NCBI RefSeq assembly: GCF_048544455.1
Contig: NC_133526.1
Location: 7,022,001-7,086,000, forward strand
Origin: Silene latifolia
Taxonomy: Eukaryota; Streptophyta; Magnoliopsida; Caryophyllales; Caryophyllaceae
Direction: 5' to 3'
Length of the DNA stretch: 64,000 bases
Numbering within the stretch: position 1 is the stretch's first letter; every line of letters starts with the position of its first letter. The notes beneath the pieces are model-generated. The model did no database searches. It was not told the origin of the DNA and saw only the letters and a program-made list of their open reading frames with translations. A program made the translations under genes and the position numbers. This document shows, in pieces, positions 46,368 through 57,000 of the stretch.

Positions 46368-46610
46368 ATCTTATTAAGTGTTGTGTCTGTATCATGTCTG
46401 TTAAATTGTATCGTGTTTTAATTAAGTGTTGGATTGCGTTTTAATTAAAGTTGTATTTTAATTAAGTTTTAAGTACTTTCGTTCATTTCAATGCATAACA
46501 TTAAAAACACTAAAAATGTTCACACAATGAAAATATTCATACATAACGAAAGAGAATAAAAATATCCATACGCAACACAAATAAAAATATCCGTACATAA
46601 AAATAAAAAT

Positions 46611-48589
46611 CTACACTACGGGTAAGCTCAACATCATCATCGATCCCCAAAGATCATCCTCGGCATGGTCCTCGGCTCTGAAGAACGGCTCCATCTCATC
46701 CACCAATCTCCGCGCATATTGCCACTTCCTCTCCTTGGTAGGCTGTCTATAAATCTGTGAGAAATGACGACTAAGAGCTCGGGATACCTCAGGCTCCTCG
46801 CTCATAGGAAGAGAGCGAAACTGAGTACGGCGTGCAAGGGGGTAGAAGTGTGGGTGAGAAATCTTCCTATACCAAGACATGTATCGCGTATCACACTGAA
46901 AAGGCATCAATCCCCGGTCAAACCGCTCTCTCAAAACTATCTCGACATCACTCAAACCCCACTCCAAATCGGAGAATCACCATAAGACAACCAATAGCCC
47001 AAGGCGGCTTTAGCGGGCGATAGTCAACGATCGGGAACCGCATAGAGTTCGGGATAACTCAACATACCCGTCTTGACGAGACACCTATCAGGTGGTGCCG
47101 GTACGACTCTACTATATCCAAAAACCTAATCAACCCCGAGTAGAGAGAAATACTGCAAGTCCTGTGAGGACTAACACCATAAGGGAGCCACGCCACGTGC
47201 TCCGCCCTAAGCCCGTCCAACCTCTCGCTGTCTTTGCTCTAACAACCGAACATCTCCCCTAAACCTAGGAAGCCGTGACCAAGCCTCGACAAGTGGTCTC
47301 CCCTCGATATAATATCCGGAGTGTGGTCGGAACATGGGAAAGTACTCATATATCCAAGCCTGAAGTAACGGTAGACAACCGCTAACACCCTGACCCTCCC
47401 TACGCGAAGCCATCCCCAACTGTCGATACAAGTAGGCCAATGTCGCGGCCCCCCAAGCATACGTGCCGATATCACTCAACTGATCAAACAACGGCAACTT
47501 ACGGGCAATAACCCTATCACTAGACTTGTCCGTAAACAAAGTCTGTCCCTACCAATACCATCATGTAAGCCCTCGGCGAGTCATGTCAAGTTACCCGTCT
47601 CCGCAAGCTCTATCAACTTCTTAACCGTCGGTCCACCACCACTTGTACAACGGTGGTTTCACCTCTTTCAGAGGCAATCCAAATAAAGTGGCCACCTTCC
47701 CCTTCATACCGATCTCCTCCCTCGTAGGACCGTCCTCCATAACCCTCATGCCATCCACCCGTATCCCAAGGATCTTCTCAACATCATGCAACAAGATAGT
47801 AATCTCACCAAACGGCATATGAAAAGTGTTGGTGTCGGGCTGCCACCTCTCTACAAAAGCACTAATGAGGTTCTCGTCCAAACCGGTCATCAAAGACTGC
47901 CTCAAATGACCAAGGCCACTCCTACTAACTCTCTCCATAACACCGTCACGGACCTTTATCTTACTTATCTTCTCTAAAGCACCCGGTCTCTCGTAACACG
48001 TGATCCACGATCTCATTCCCTGACCGGTCCAACTACCATAAGCTACGTGGTCACCAAAGCTACGTAGGACGCTAAGGACACTCGGACCACCCTCAACCGG
48101 ACCCGTAAGACGCCAAGAATTATCCTGAGTCTTTGTCTTCTTCCTCCCCGTGCTACTAGATGAACCGTCACCAAGCGGCACATATCGACCTCTACCATCC
48201 CGTACCACCTTCTTGGGTGGTAGTCCGGCGGCCTCCTCGTCAAGAAAACGAGAGTCATCGTCCTCCTCTTCCTCCTCTTCCTCCTTCTCATCATCATCAT
48301 CTTGCTCAACCACATGGTCAAAATGCTCTTCCTCCTCAACATCAGAATCGCCTAATGGCTGCCTAAAAAACGCACTCGGAAAATCCATCTCGGTCATAAC
48401 GGGCTCGGGAGTAGCGTCGGGAGTAGGGTCAACAGAAGGGCGTATTTCGATGACCTTACCCCTACCCCTACCCCGACCACGACGAGGAGCTAACGGTAAA
48501 GGGATACGCCGCTTAGAGCTCGTTACTCTTCGATCTTTCGTACGACCTAGTGAAGTCATAATGTAATCTTCGTTGTTCGACATCTGCAT
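46611..48589 (-). pseudogene. Plant mobile domain (PMD) gene, broken
   Basis: The minus strand begins with a 322-codon frame (48589-47621): a basic Arg/Gly stretch (RRGRGRGRGK), a long acidic run of Asp/Glu (about residues 95-115), then the PMD signature FVERWQPDTNTFHMPFGEIT with LLHDVEKILGIRVDG. Further PMD-type sequence lies in other frames at 47539-47207 (SDRVIARKLPLFDQL, YAWGAATLAYLYRQLG, LLQAWIYEYFPMFRP) and 46967-46611. The frame changes at least twice, so this copy looks non-functional unless unseen introns explain it. PMD domains occur in host silencing factors such as MAIL1/MAIN and in transposons, mainly Mutator-like. The low-complexity arrays just upstream suggest a mobile-element origin here (inference). 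Confidence 0.75.
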
Positions 48590-48639
48590 TTACGAGATTA
48601 AAAAGTTAGTTAATTAAAATAAAAACAAGTTTTCATAAA

Positions 48640-49500
48640 AAAATAACATAAAATTAACAACTTCTAATAAAAAATAAATATAAATTTATAAGTAAAATAC
48701 ACAACTTCTAAAACAAGAAAAATAAAAATTGCACATTAAAATATAAACTTAACAACTTTTAATACAAAATAAATACAAAATAAATACAAATTAAATACAA
48801 ATTACACATTTAAATACAAAATTAACAACTTTTAATTTTAAAAAATAAAAATTACACATTAAAATATAAAATTAACAACTTTTAATACAAAATAAATACA
48901 AATTAAATACAAATTACACATTTAAATACAAAATTAACAACTTTTAATTTTAAAAAATATAAATTACACATTAAAATATAAAATTAACAACTTTTAATAC
49001 AAAAAAATTACAAATTAAATACAAAATAAATACAAATTACACATTTAAATACAAAATTAACAACTTTTAATTTAAAAAAAATATAAATTACACATTAAAA
49101 TATAAAATTAACAACTTTTAATACAAAAAAAATACAAATTAAATACAAATTACACATTTAAATACAAAATTAACAACTTTTAATTTTAAAAAATATAAAT
49201 TACACATTAAAATATAAAATTAACAACTTTTAATACAAAAAAATTACAAATTAAATACAAATTACACATTTAAATACAAAATTAACAACTTTTAATTTAA
49301 AAAAATATAAATTACACATTAAAATAAAAAATTAACAACTTTTAATACAAAAAAAAATACAAAAAAAATACAAATTACACATTTAAATACAAAATTAACA
49401 ACTTTTAATTTAAAAAAAAATATAAATTACACATTAAAATATAAAATTAAAAACTTTTAATACAAAAAAAATACAAATTTAACCATTACAAATCAAAATA
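48640..49500. repeat. AT-rich tandem array, about 112-bp period
   Basis: The phrase AAATACAAAATTAACAACTT recurs about every 112 bp at least six times, alternating with ATTACACATTAAAATATAAA, so each unit itself contains two related halves. The array lies directly upstream of the PMD gene remnant. Confidence 0.85.
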
Positions 49501-49574
49501 AACAACTACTAAAACAAAAAAATATAAATTACAAATTAAAATTAAAGATATACGGTTTTTTTTTAAAAAAAAAG

Positions 49575-49865
49575 GTCCACACCAAAGACGGACTTTGAAT
49601 ATCAACGTCCTACCATGGATCAGACGTTGATATTCAAAGTCCATCACCACGACAGACGTTGAATAGCAACGTCCCTGCCCACGACAGACATGGACATTCA
49701 ACGTCCATCCATGGACGACGTTCACATTCAACGTCCCTCGTCCTTTCCAACGTTGAACTTCATCGTCTATACCCCTTTCAGACGTTGATATTCAACGTCC
49801 ATCCCCAACATAGACGTTGAATTTCAACGTCCTTTTCCCTCCCAGACGTGATGTTTGAACGTCCA
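49575..49865. repeat. Array of about nine GACGTTGA-TCAACGTC quasi-palindromes
   Basis: Units such as GACGTTGATATTCAACGTCC, each a near-palindrome of about 20 nt, repeat at 30-38 bp intervals and are separated by C-rich spacers. A tenth related palindrome (AAACGTCGGCGACGTTT core) stands alone at 50392-50410. I know of no feature class that explains this. Confidence 0.85.
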
Positions 49866-49876
49866 TCACCCCATCA

Positions 49877-50060
49877 TCGACAACAACAACAAATCGACAC
49901 AACAACAACAACAACAAATCGAAACAACAACAACAAACAACAACAACAAACAGCAACAACAAACAACAAACAGCAACAACAAACAACAAAACACAAACAA
50001 CAAACAACAACTACATCGACAACAACAACAAATCAATCAATCGAAAAGAACAAAACAACA
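49877..50060. repeat. CAA/CAACAAA microsatellite
   Basis: CAACAA repeats interrupted by ATCGA and CAG words. Open frames here encode only Gln, Asn and Thr runs and are not genes. Confidence 0.9.
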
Positions 50061-50391
50061 ATAACAAAATTGAAAACGAGAAATTTAAACAAAGACAAAC
50101 AAAGACAAACATTACTAGCTTATATGTCGTGGGGGAGTTGAAACAAGGATGAATTTAATCAAATTAAACAACTAAAACTAAACTAATTGAAAAAAAAAAA
50201 ACGACTTACTTGATTCAAACAAGGAGGTGTTGCCGTGGGGGAGTTGTTCGCGCGGAGGTCGTGGGTGTGGTGGTGGTGTGGTGGGCGGGAGGAGTGAATG
50301 TGAGAGAGTGAAAGAGAGAAAAGGGAGGAGTGAATGTGAGAGAATAAGGGTAGGAGCGTCTTTTTTATGAAATGCGTCGACGATTCGTTAT

Positions 50392-50410
50392 AAAACGTCG
50401 GCGACGTTTT
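50392..50410. repeat. Perfect 19-bp palindrome
   Basis: Arms AAAACGTCG and CGACGTTTT surround a single G. The ACGTC core is shared with the array at 49575-49865, suggesting both belong to one element. It may mark its right-hand side. Confidence 0.7.
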
Positions 50411-50769
50411 GCAACCGGGTTGTTATTCTCCCTTAGAGAGAGAATTTTAGGTTTGGCAAGACTTTAGTAACTTTTAAGACAAGACTCACTCAAAACTACC
50501 AATAATCTGATATAGTCTTGATAAAGTCTTGACAAAGTCTTAAGTTGAGTCTTGGAAATTCAAAACTCAAGACTCTACATGAGTCTTGACCCCACTATCA
50601 AAAGAAGCATCCAATGAAAGAAAGTCATGTGTTATATTATTTTTGTTCTTTTTTTTCTTAAACCCCACATTTTCTTAAGTAAGGTGAAAAAGTAGAGTTT
50701 GAGGTGGGCCTGACTAATAATGTATAAAGTCTGAGGTAAGTATAAGGTGAGTCTGAACAATAAATAAAT

Positions 50770-50966
50770 CACAAATTCTCATTTGTGACCACACATATCC
50801 GTCACTCTTAAGTGACGGATACCATTTTACCTCACAAAGTACCCACTTTTTCTCTCTCTGCAACACTATTCATGTGGTCCCCTTTTTCCACTAACCCATT
50901 TTGTTACCATTTTAACTCACAAAATATCCGCCACAAATGGTAACCCGTCACAAGGGAGACCAATTG
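50770..50966 (+). mobile_element. CACAAATTCTC-type MITE, copy 5 (197 bp)
   Basis: It starts CACAAATTCTCATTTGTGAC and ends GGGAGACCAATTG, with a perfect 9-bp duplication TAAATAAAT (50761-50769, 50967-50975). The interior is nearly identical to the copy at 28843-29039, so these two are the youngest pair. Confidence 0.9.
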
Positions 50967-51772
50967 TAAATAAATAATACAAATTATTGGAAAACTGATG
51001 TGACATAGTCTTAAGACTTTAAAGAGTCTTACCAATAAGCATACATTTATGTCTTGTCCTCCTTACACCTAAAAGAGGATGACCAAAAGTCCAAAATGGA
51101 AATTAAATATTGTAAAATTCTCTTTTAGGTCTAAGGAGGACGCAAGTATTTCTCGAACCGTTTTGACAGAGTCAGGTATGTTGAATCATGATGTTCTTGT
51201 CGATTCGGCTAGCTAAACTGTTTTACATAGTCGGGTTTGTTAAACCATGTTGTTTGGCAAGAAATTGCATTTTATTCTTTTTACTCTACTATCATCATTT
51301 TTTTCTTATTTTCTTTGATTTCCTACATTCATTTTCCTTTTCCGAAAACTGTTATCGAGAAAACACTTAAATAACAGACCTATAATTTATCTTTTTTCAC
51401 TAGTCAAGACGTTTTAACTAAAACTTTTAAATTTTTCAATTCCTAGAGCCAATAGTCCAACTAGTGCCCCAATTTCGCCAAACATAAACTGTTTTCTACT
51501 TTAATCTATACTAAGATTTAGATTTTAGATACCGATCTACTCCTTTCACTATCCACAACGCTTTATTCTGTTTCCTTTAATTTAATTTTAATCCAATTAC
51601 CTTAACAAAGAATTACCACAAATGACAAATCATCACTACAAGAGTGGCCAGGACCTACAAGAAGCATGCGCCTATCGAAAGGCAACTCATAATTAACCTC
51701 AGAAAAAAAGTAATTTGCTTTCCAGCCATGGAACTATCATACTCGAGGCGTGCATGCTTCATATTATTAGTA

Positions 51773-51959
51773 TACAAATTCTCGGACGGATATATCTGTC
51801 GCAAGCTTGTGACGGCTCAAGTACTACCTATGTGGATAGATAAGACAAAACAGATTATTACTCCCTAGACACTCGGCTTTTACTTATCTATCCATATGGG
51901 TAATACTTAACCCGTCACAAACTTGTGACGAATATACCCGTCATAAGGGAGACTTGGTG
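51773..51959 (+). mobile_element. CACAAATTCTC-type MITE, copy 6 (187 bp)
   Basis: It starts TACAAATTCTCGGACGG and ends GGGAGACTTGGTG, flanked by the 9-bp duplication TTATTAGTA (51764-51772, 51960-51968). The inner part carries its own inverted repeat around ATGGATAGATAA. It is a diverged family member. Confidence 0.8.
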
Positions 51960-52178
51960 TTATTAGTACTTCAAGTAAAAGAAATGCGGAAAGGTGACAC
52001 CCACATCAACATCAACCAATCTTGAGAATCTCTTTGCACCGAATTAATTATTATTTCACTCGACTTAAACAGTTACTCCAATCATAATCATAATCATATA
52101 TTGAAAAATACCAATTTACCATGTAGTAATGGTCATAAGTCATATATCTATACAAGTGACTATTTAACGTAAATATTT

Positions 52179-52700
52179 GGGTTTTTTGTCAAAAACTACC
52201 TTATATTTAGGGGTATTTGTAAAAAAACTACCTTATATTAATTTTTTTGTTTTCAACTACCTTTATTTTCTTTATTTTTGGTCAATAACTACCTATGCTA
52301 AGAGTATAGACAAATTTGGTTAGTTTTTCGGCTTTAAACTATCTCATACGACTCTTTAATGTGTAAATCATGCCTAGACCAGATTTTAGAAAGTCATGAT
52401 GTATTTACGCTTAATTTTAGTGGATGCTCATAGTTATTATTGAAATGTGAAAAACATAAATCTTGGTTAGATGAAGTTAAATTAAGGTTTTTATGCGGTT
52501 GATCATTGTTGTTTGATGTTAACAAAGTCATGTGAGATAGGTTTATGTCGCTAAATCGATCAAATCTCGCCATATCGTGAGCTTAGGTAGTTTTTGACCA
52601 AGAAAAGAGAAAACAAAGGTAGTTTAAAACAAGAAAAATAATATAAGGTAGTTTTTTTACAAATACCCCTAAATATAAGGTAGTTTTTGACAAAAAACCC
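52179..52700. mobile_element. Mutator-like MITE with long terminal inverted repeats (522 bp)
   Basis: The ends GGGTTTTTTGTCAAAAACTA and their complement at 52681-52700 begin inverted repeats of over 100 bp, flanked by a perfect 9-bp duplication TAAATATTT (52170-52178, 52701-52709). Long inverted repeats plus a 9-bp duplication fit a non-autonomous Mutator element. It lies about 460 bp upstream of the lipid-transfer-protein gene. Confidence 0.85.
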
Positions 52701-53043
52701 TAAATATTTGTATAAATATACCGTGTTTTAACTTTTAACTATTTCAATGGTGAAAACACTTTAACTAACACAGTAATACGACTAACAAGGAGTATGAGAG
52801 TATCATATGAAATTACTTATTTATTTCAGGTCATATGATTTTGAGTCGGGTCAACATTGGGTCATCAAAGTTCAGATCAGGTTTGGGCCAAGTCGGGTGA
52901 ATTCGGATTTTGGGTCATGCAATTTTGGATTACTTTTAAATTTTGGCTCATCCTTATCGAATAGGGTCAGCTTTGTCAGGTCTACTAAAAATAGCTGAAA
53001 TCCAATCTATAATATTTTGTACCTATGATCCACTTTTTTCACC

Positions 53044-53051
53044 TATAAATA
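53044..53051 (+). promoter_or_regulatory. TATA box of the lipid transfer protein gene
   Basis: TATAAATA lies 117 bp upstream of the ATG at 53161, leaving a leader of about 85 nt rich in A and C as in many plant 5' leaders. Confidence 0.7.
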
Positions 53052-53160
53052 GAGGACAAAATCCAACATCCCCTACTCAAAAACAAACTCAACTCAACAC
53101 TTGTGCAACTTCAATCTTCATTCCTCCACTTAATTGAGTTTTTTTTTTCTTTAGACAAAA

Positions 53161-53448
53161 ATGAAGTTTAATATCAACATTGTACTTTATGCAATGGTGG
53201 TGGTGTTGCTTTGGGCCGAAGCAACCCGGTTTGCAAATGCAGTAACTTGCAGCCCAGTTCAACTAAGCCCATGTGCAAATGCAATCACTTCTTCAAGCCC
53301 ACCAACAGCTCTTTGCTGCACCAGAATCAAGCAGCAGAAACCTTGTCTTTGCCAGTACATGAAGAATCCTACTCTTAGGAGGTTTATTAATACCCCTAAC
53401 GCCCGTAAAGTCGCTAATTCCTGTGGAACTCCTTTCCCCAAGTGCTAA
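53161..53448 (+). CDS. Type II non-specific lipid transfer protein (nsLTP2)
   Basis: A single-exon gene of 95 residues. Residues 1-27 form a signal peptide (hydrophobic VVVLLWAEATRFANA, cleavage expected after ANA), leaving a mature protein of 68 residues. The eight cysteines are spaced C-x7-C-x13-CC-x8-C-x-C-x23-C-x6-C, exactly the type II pattern, giving four disulfides around a lipid-binding cavity. Such proteins are secreted to the cell wall and bind fatty acids and sterols; roles in cuticle formation and defence are known for the family. It has its own TATA box, and a hairpin-forming sequence follows the stop codon. It looks intact. Confidence 0.95.
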   Translation: MKFNINIVLYAMVVVLLWAEATRFANAVTCSPVQLSPCANAITSSSPPTALCCTRIKQQKPCLCQYMKNPTLRRFINTPNARKVANSCGTPFPKC

Positions 53449-53469
53449 ACTTCTGGTTTTTCAAAGTTT

Positions 53470-53525
53470 AGTTACAGTAAAACGTGGTAAGATTTCAATG
53501 GATCTTACCACGTGTTACTGTAACT
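53470..53525. other. Near-perfect 24-bp-arm hairpin after the nsLTP2 gene
   Basis: Arms at 53470-53493 and 53502-53525 pair with one mismatch around an 8-nt loop; they carry ACGTGGTAAGAT and ATCTTACCACGT. It begins 21 nt after the stop codon and so is likely in the 3' UTR. It could be a decayed tiny MITE, a small-RNA precursor or an mRNA stability element. Confidence 0.8.
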
Positions 53526-54028
53526 TACCTTAAGACGGACTTACCTTAAAAGTCGTTTCTACTAGGTAACGAGATGCATGCTCTATATATATATTTTCAT
53601 GTCGTGTGTTTGTAATTTATGTATTGTGGGAAAAAAGGATCTAGAGGCTTATGATGCATTATAGATTATATAGTACTATATGTCTGTATTGCTTTTCTCT
53701 TATGTTGTATTTGATCAGCCGTCTCTTACTAAATATCGGTAAAACCGACATTGTGACTCCTCCTGCCAAAACATGTGTGCAAAAATGTACAACATTGACG
53801 CGTATGTCACCATCACCGGAAAAAGAATGGGAAACCGGCTAAATTTTTATAAATGAGAAACATGTGAATGAAAAAAACGTAATGTAGCGCTAAAGTTGTC
53901 GCAATCAATCACGAAGAAATGAAAGAATTGAATGTGAAACTATGGAGAAGAACTCCAAAGCTTTTTTGTACATGTTCATGATGCAATTTCGACATTACTT
54001 ACAAATCGGAAAGTAGTTCATGAGTTCA

Positions 54029-57000
54029 TCACAAGAGAAGAAGGTTTGAGATTTGGTTCCAGCCTGCTGTCCAAGGCCTTTTATCATTTGGAAGTGCGAA
54101 GTTTAGCTCAAACATCTCTCTCGAGGCCTTGCCACCTTCACAGAACCCTACTAGCTTGGCTACTATTTCCGCACTTTCATCAATGTGCAGAGGATCATGG
54201 GGGTCTGTCCACAGTTTACTCACGAAGTGCAACCTCCTGTGTTTTCCTTCAAGAGGAATCCCCCATTTCATGTACAATGATTCCCTCTCATCGGCACTTA
54301 AACGCGTACTCACCCTTTTCGCTAGGAACTCCCTCTCGCGTCTTAGAGCTCTGATACTACAATTAGTGAAAAGGCCGAAAAAAGTGTCATTGGTATACTT
54401 CAGCTGATATAATATCATGTACATATAGGAAAGAAAAAACGGAGGGTCTGATGTAAGCAGCATTAGTCCTGGTAACACAAAGAGGTTGTTTCTGAATGCT
54501 ATAGGATTACACTTAAAAAATCTTAACGTGAGCCCCGGAATAAAAAAAAGAGGTTTTTTTTTTTTTTTTTTTTTTTTTGGTGTTGACCAGGAGTATCCCC
54601 TACTGACAGCTCGGGTAATCTCCTTCGGGGTACTGAATCGGACCCCTCCCAAGTTAAACTTCTATGTGATTATAGTTGAAGTGCACCTCCAAGTTAAACT
54701 TTTTCATTCGCAAAAGTCAGGAATCGAACCCCTGACCACGAGTTTTATGTGATTATAGTTGAAGTGCACCTCCAAGTTGAATGATTATGGATATTTTTCC
54801 AGCTAGAATTACACATAAGACATAACATTGAATGAGATATAAAAAGAAAGAGAACCTGGAAGAAACAGATATAGTTGGTTCATCTCCACCAGGAGCAGGG
54901 CTAGCATCATTTCCTGTTTCAGCCAGGTGCTGTTGCAGCCAAGTCAAACGCCGAAGCTCAACTTCAAAATAGATCTGGTCAGCTGGATCGCCTTTAAAGA
55001 GAAGATAGAACTGAGTTCTGTGAATGATGGAAACATAACAAACATCCCATAATTCAATTATTTGTTGCCTTTGTTCCTTGAATGCTATGTTCCACGAAAC
55101 CTCAGGTTCATTTGCCTCACAATCTTCCTCGTCCTCAATATTGTAACCAGCAGCTTCATTTGCTTCTAATTCGAGCACCTATACCACCAAGGAAAACCCA
55201 AGAAATATTTAACAAAACATAGCTTCATGCAACATGTATCGGTCAATGTGGCACAAAATTCAATATTACCTGGCAAACAAGCAACTGCTTCTGATACTGT
55301 AATTTCGCCACACGCTCTTTCAGTTCTGTAACATATGCTCTTATGCTTCTCACATTTTCTTCAGCTGCATTCTGAAACATCTGCTTCATTTTCTTCATGT
55401 TAACTGAACTTGATCTTCTGTATCCGGATCCTTCTTTTGCTCCAACATCAAATCCAACTCCTTCAGTCTTTGTTGGAATTCCTTTATCAGTCACTTGCGG
55501 AGACTGAGTAAGCACAATATTGTCATTAGTCGGAGCTCTATTCTCAATTTCGGTCTCCACAACTTGGTCAGCTGCAGACAAAGGGGAGCATGGGGACCTT
55601 AAAAGAGGCTGCTTGTTGGCACCGTTGCTTGAACATAAAGGAAGCAACTTTTTCTTCTTTGATTGGGATTTTGTTGGAGTCACTTCACCTTTAGCTTGTT
55701 CATTATCATTATTTGGAAGACACATCACCAGCTTATCGATGGACCGTTGGACATTTTCAAGTTGCTCTTCAAGATCAGCAATAGTACTTCCTTGGGTGTG
55801 AAGTCTTGTTATCTCTTCCTTGAGATTCGCGCTAACACTTTTGTTCGTGGCAATCACTTCCCCAACTTCATTGCCAGTGAGTTCAGGTTTTACCAAACGC
55901 ATTTCTCGTATCTCATCTTGAAGCTTAGCTATTGTCTCGGCCGCATCTTGATTGCCTAGTCTATGGCAAGCCACCTCTTTTTGTAGCACTTCAAGAGCTC
56001 GGTTAGCTTCTTCACCAAGCTGTTCTTGTAGATGCTCAAGTTTCCGAATTTCATGCATGAGTGTGAAAGGAGCTGTAGACGACTTCCGCATAGACTGCCT
56101 TAGAACTCTATTCCTAGCCTGTCCTGCTTGTTCCTTTCTAGGTAGGTTTGCTGACAAAGGGCCGGTGAAGGACAGACATTTTACTACTGGTCTAGGAGAT
56201 TCAACGGCATTTACAACCTGAAATCAGCATCAAATGTTAATACATTAGCGATAAACAAGATCGAGTAGTCATATGAATGAAAGAAAAGAAATAAAACAAA
56301 ATGAAAGCCACCTTGCCCTCCAACTTCTGTCGTAACTCGTCCACTTGAGATAAGGCAAGATCTCTTTGACGTCTTAACTCTTCGATCTCCCTTTCCATCT
56401 GAAACAATTTCAGTAAAGCCATTTATTAGTTCTACAGGGTTTTCCCTGGTTGATCTTTTTGTTCCTTTCTGGTAAAACAGTTCAATATTTGGAAAATCCT
56501 AATCATGGTTGTAGCGGGCTCACCTGCTGAATTTTGTAGTCCTTATCTGAATCATCAGGAGTGCGCAAGACCGCTTCAAGTCTAGCGACTTCCTTTTGCA
56601 AGTGCTTAACTAACTGTTTGTCAGACACGACCTGGAAACGAGTAAAGCAGATGTCAGCATTGGGCTAAATGAGGGATTTTACAATCTCTTTGTATGTTTT
56701 GCAACTCAAAAATTACCATGTTCACTTGAGCGTTGTTAGTAACTTCTTTAGCACGAGTGGCAAAAAAGAGGGTGTTTCTTGTTTGCTCAACATGACTCGT
56801 TGCTGGACTCAATGTGCATATAATAGCAGTACGAGCATTGCCGCCAAGAGAGTGCTGCAAGATTCGTGTAAGTTTTGAGTCTCTGTAAGGGATATGGCCA
56901 CTTCGTTTTCCACCGACACTGCCAACAAGAGAGTGACATATATTAGTAGTGCTTAAACAAGGTTGAAACATAATGTCCCTCCATTCGACTCTCATCATAG

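Noticed and set aside
48043-48566. Antisense poly-Ser and Arg-rich frames
   Set aside because: Shadows of the acidic run in the PMD gene on the minus strand.
49575-49865. CRISPR-like array
   Set aside because: The repeats are degenerate palindromes with short spacers in a plant genome; there are no cas genes and no constant repeat.
49848-50141. Gln/Asn/Thr-rich open frames
   Set aside because: Pure by-product of the CAA microsatellite.
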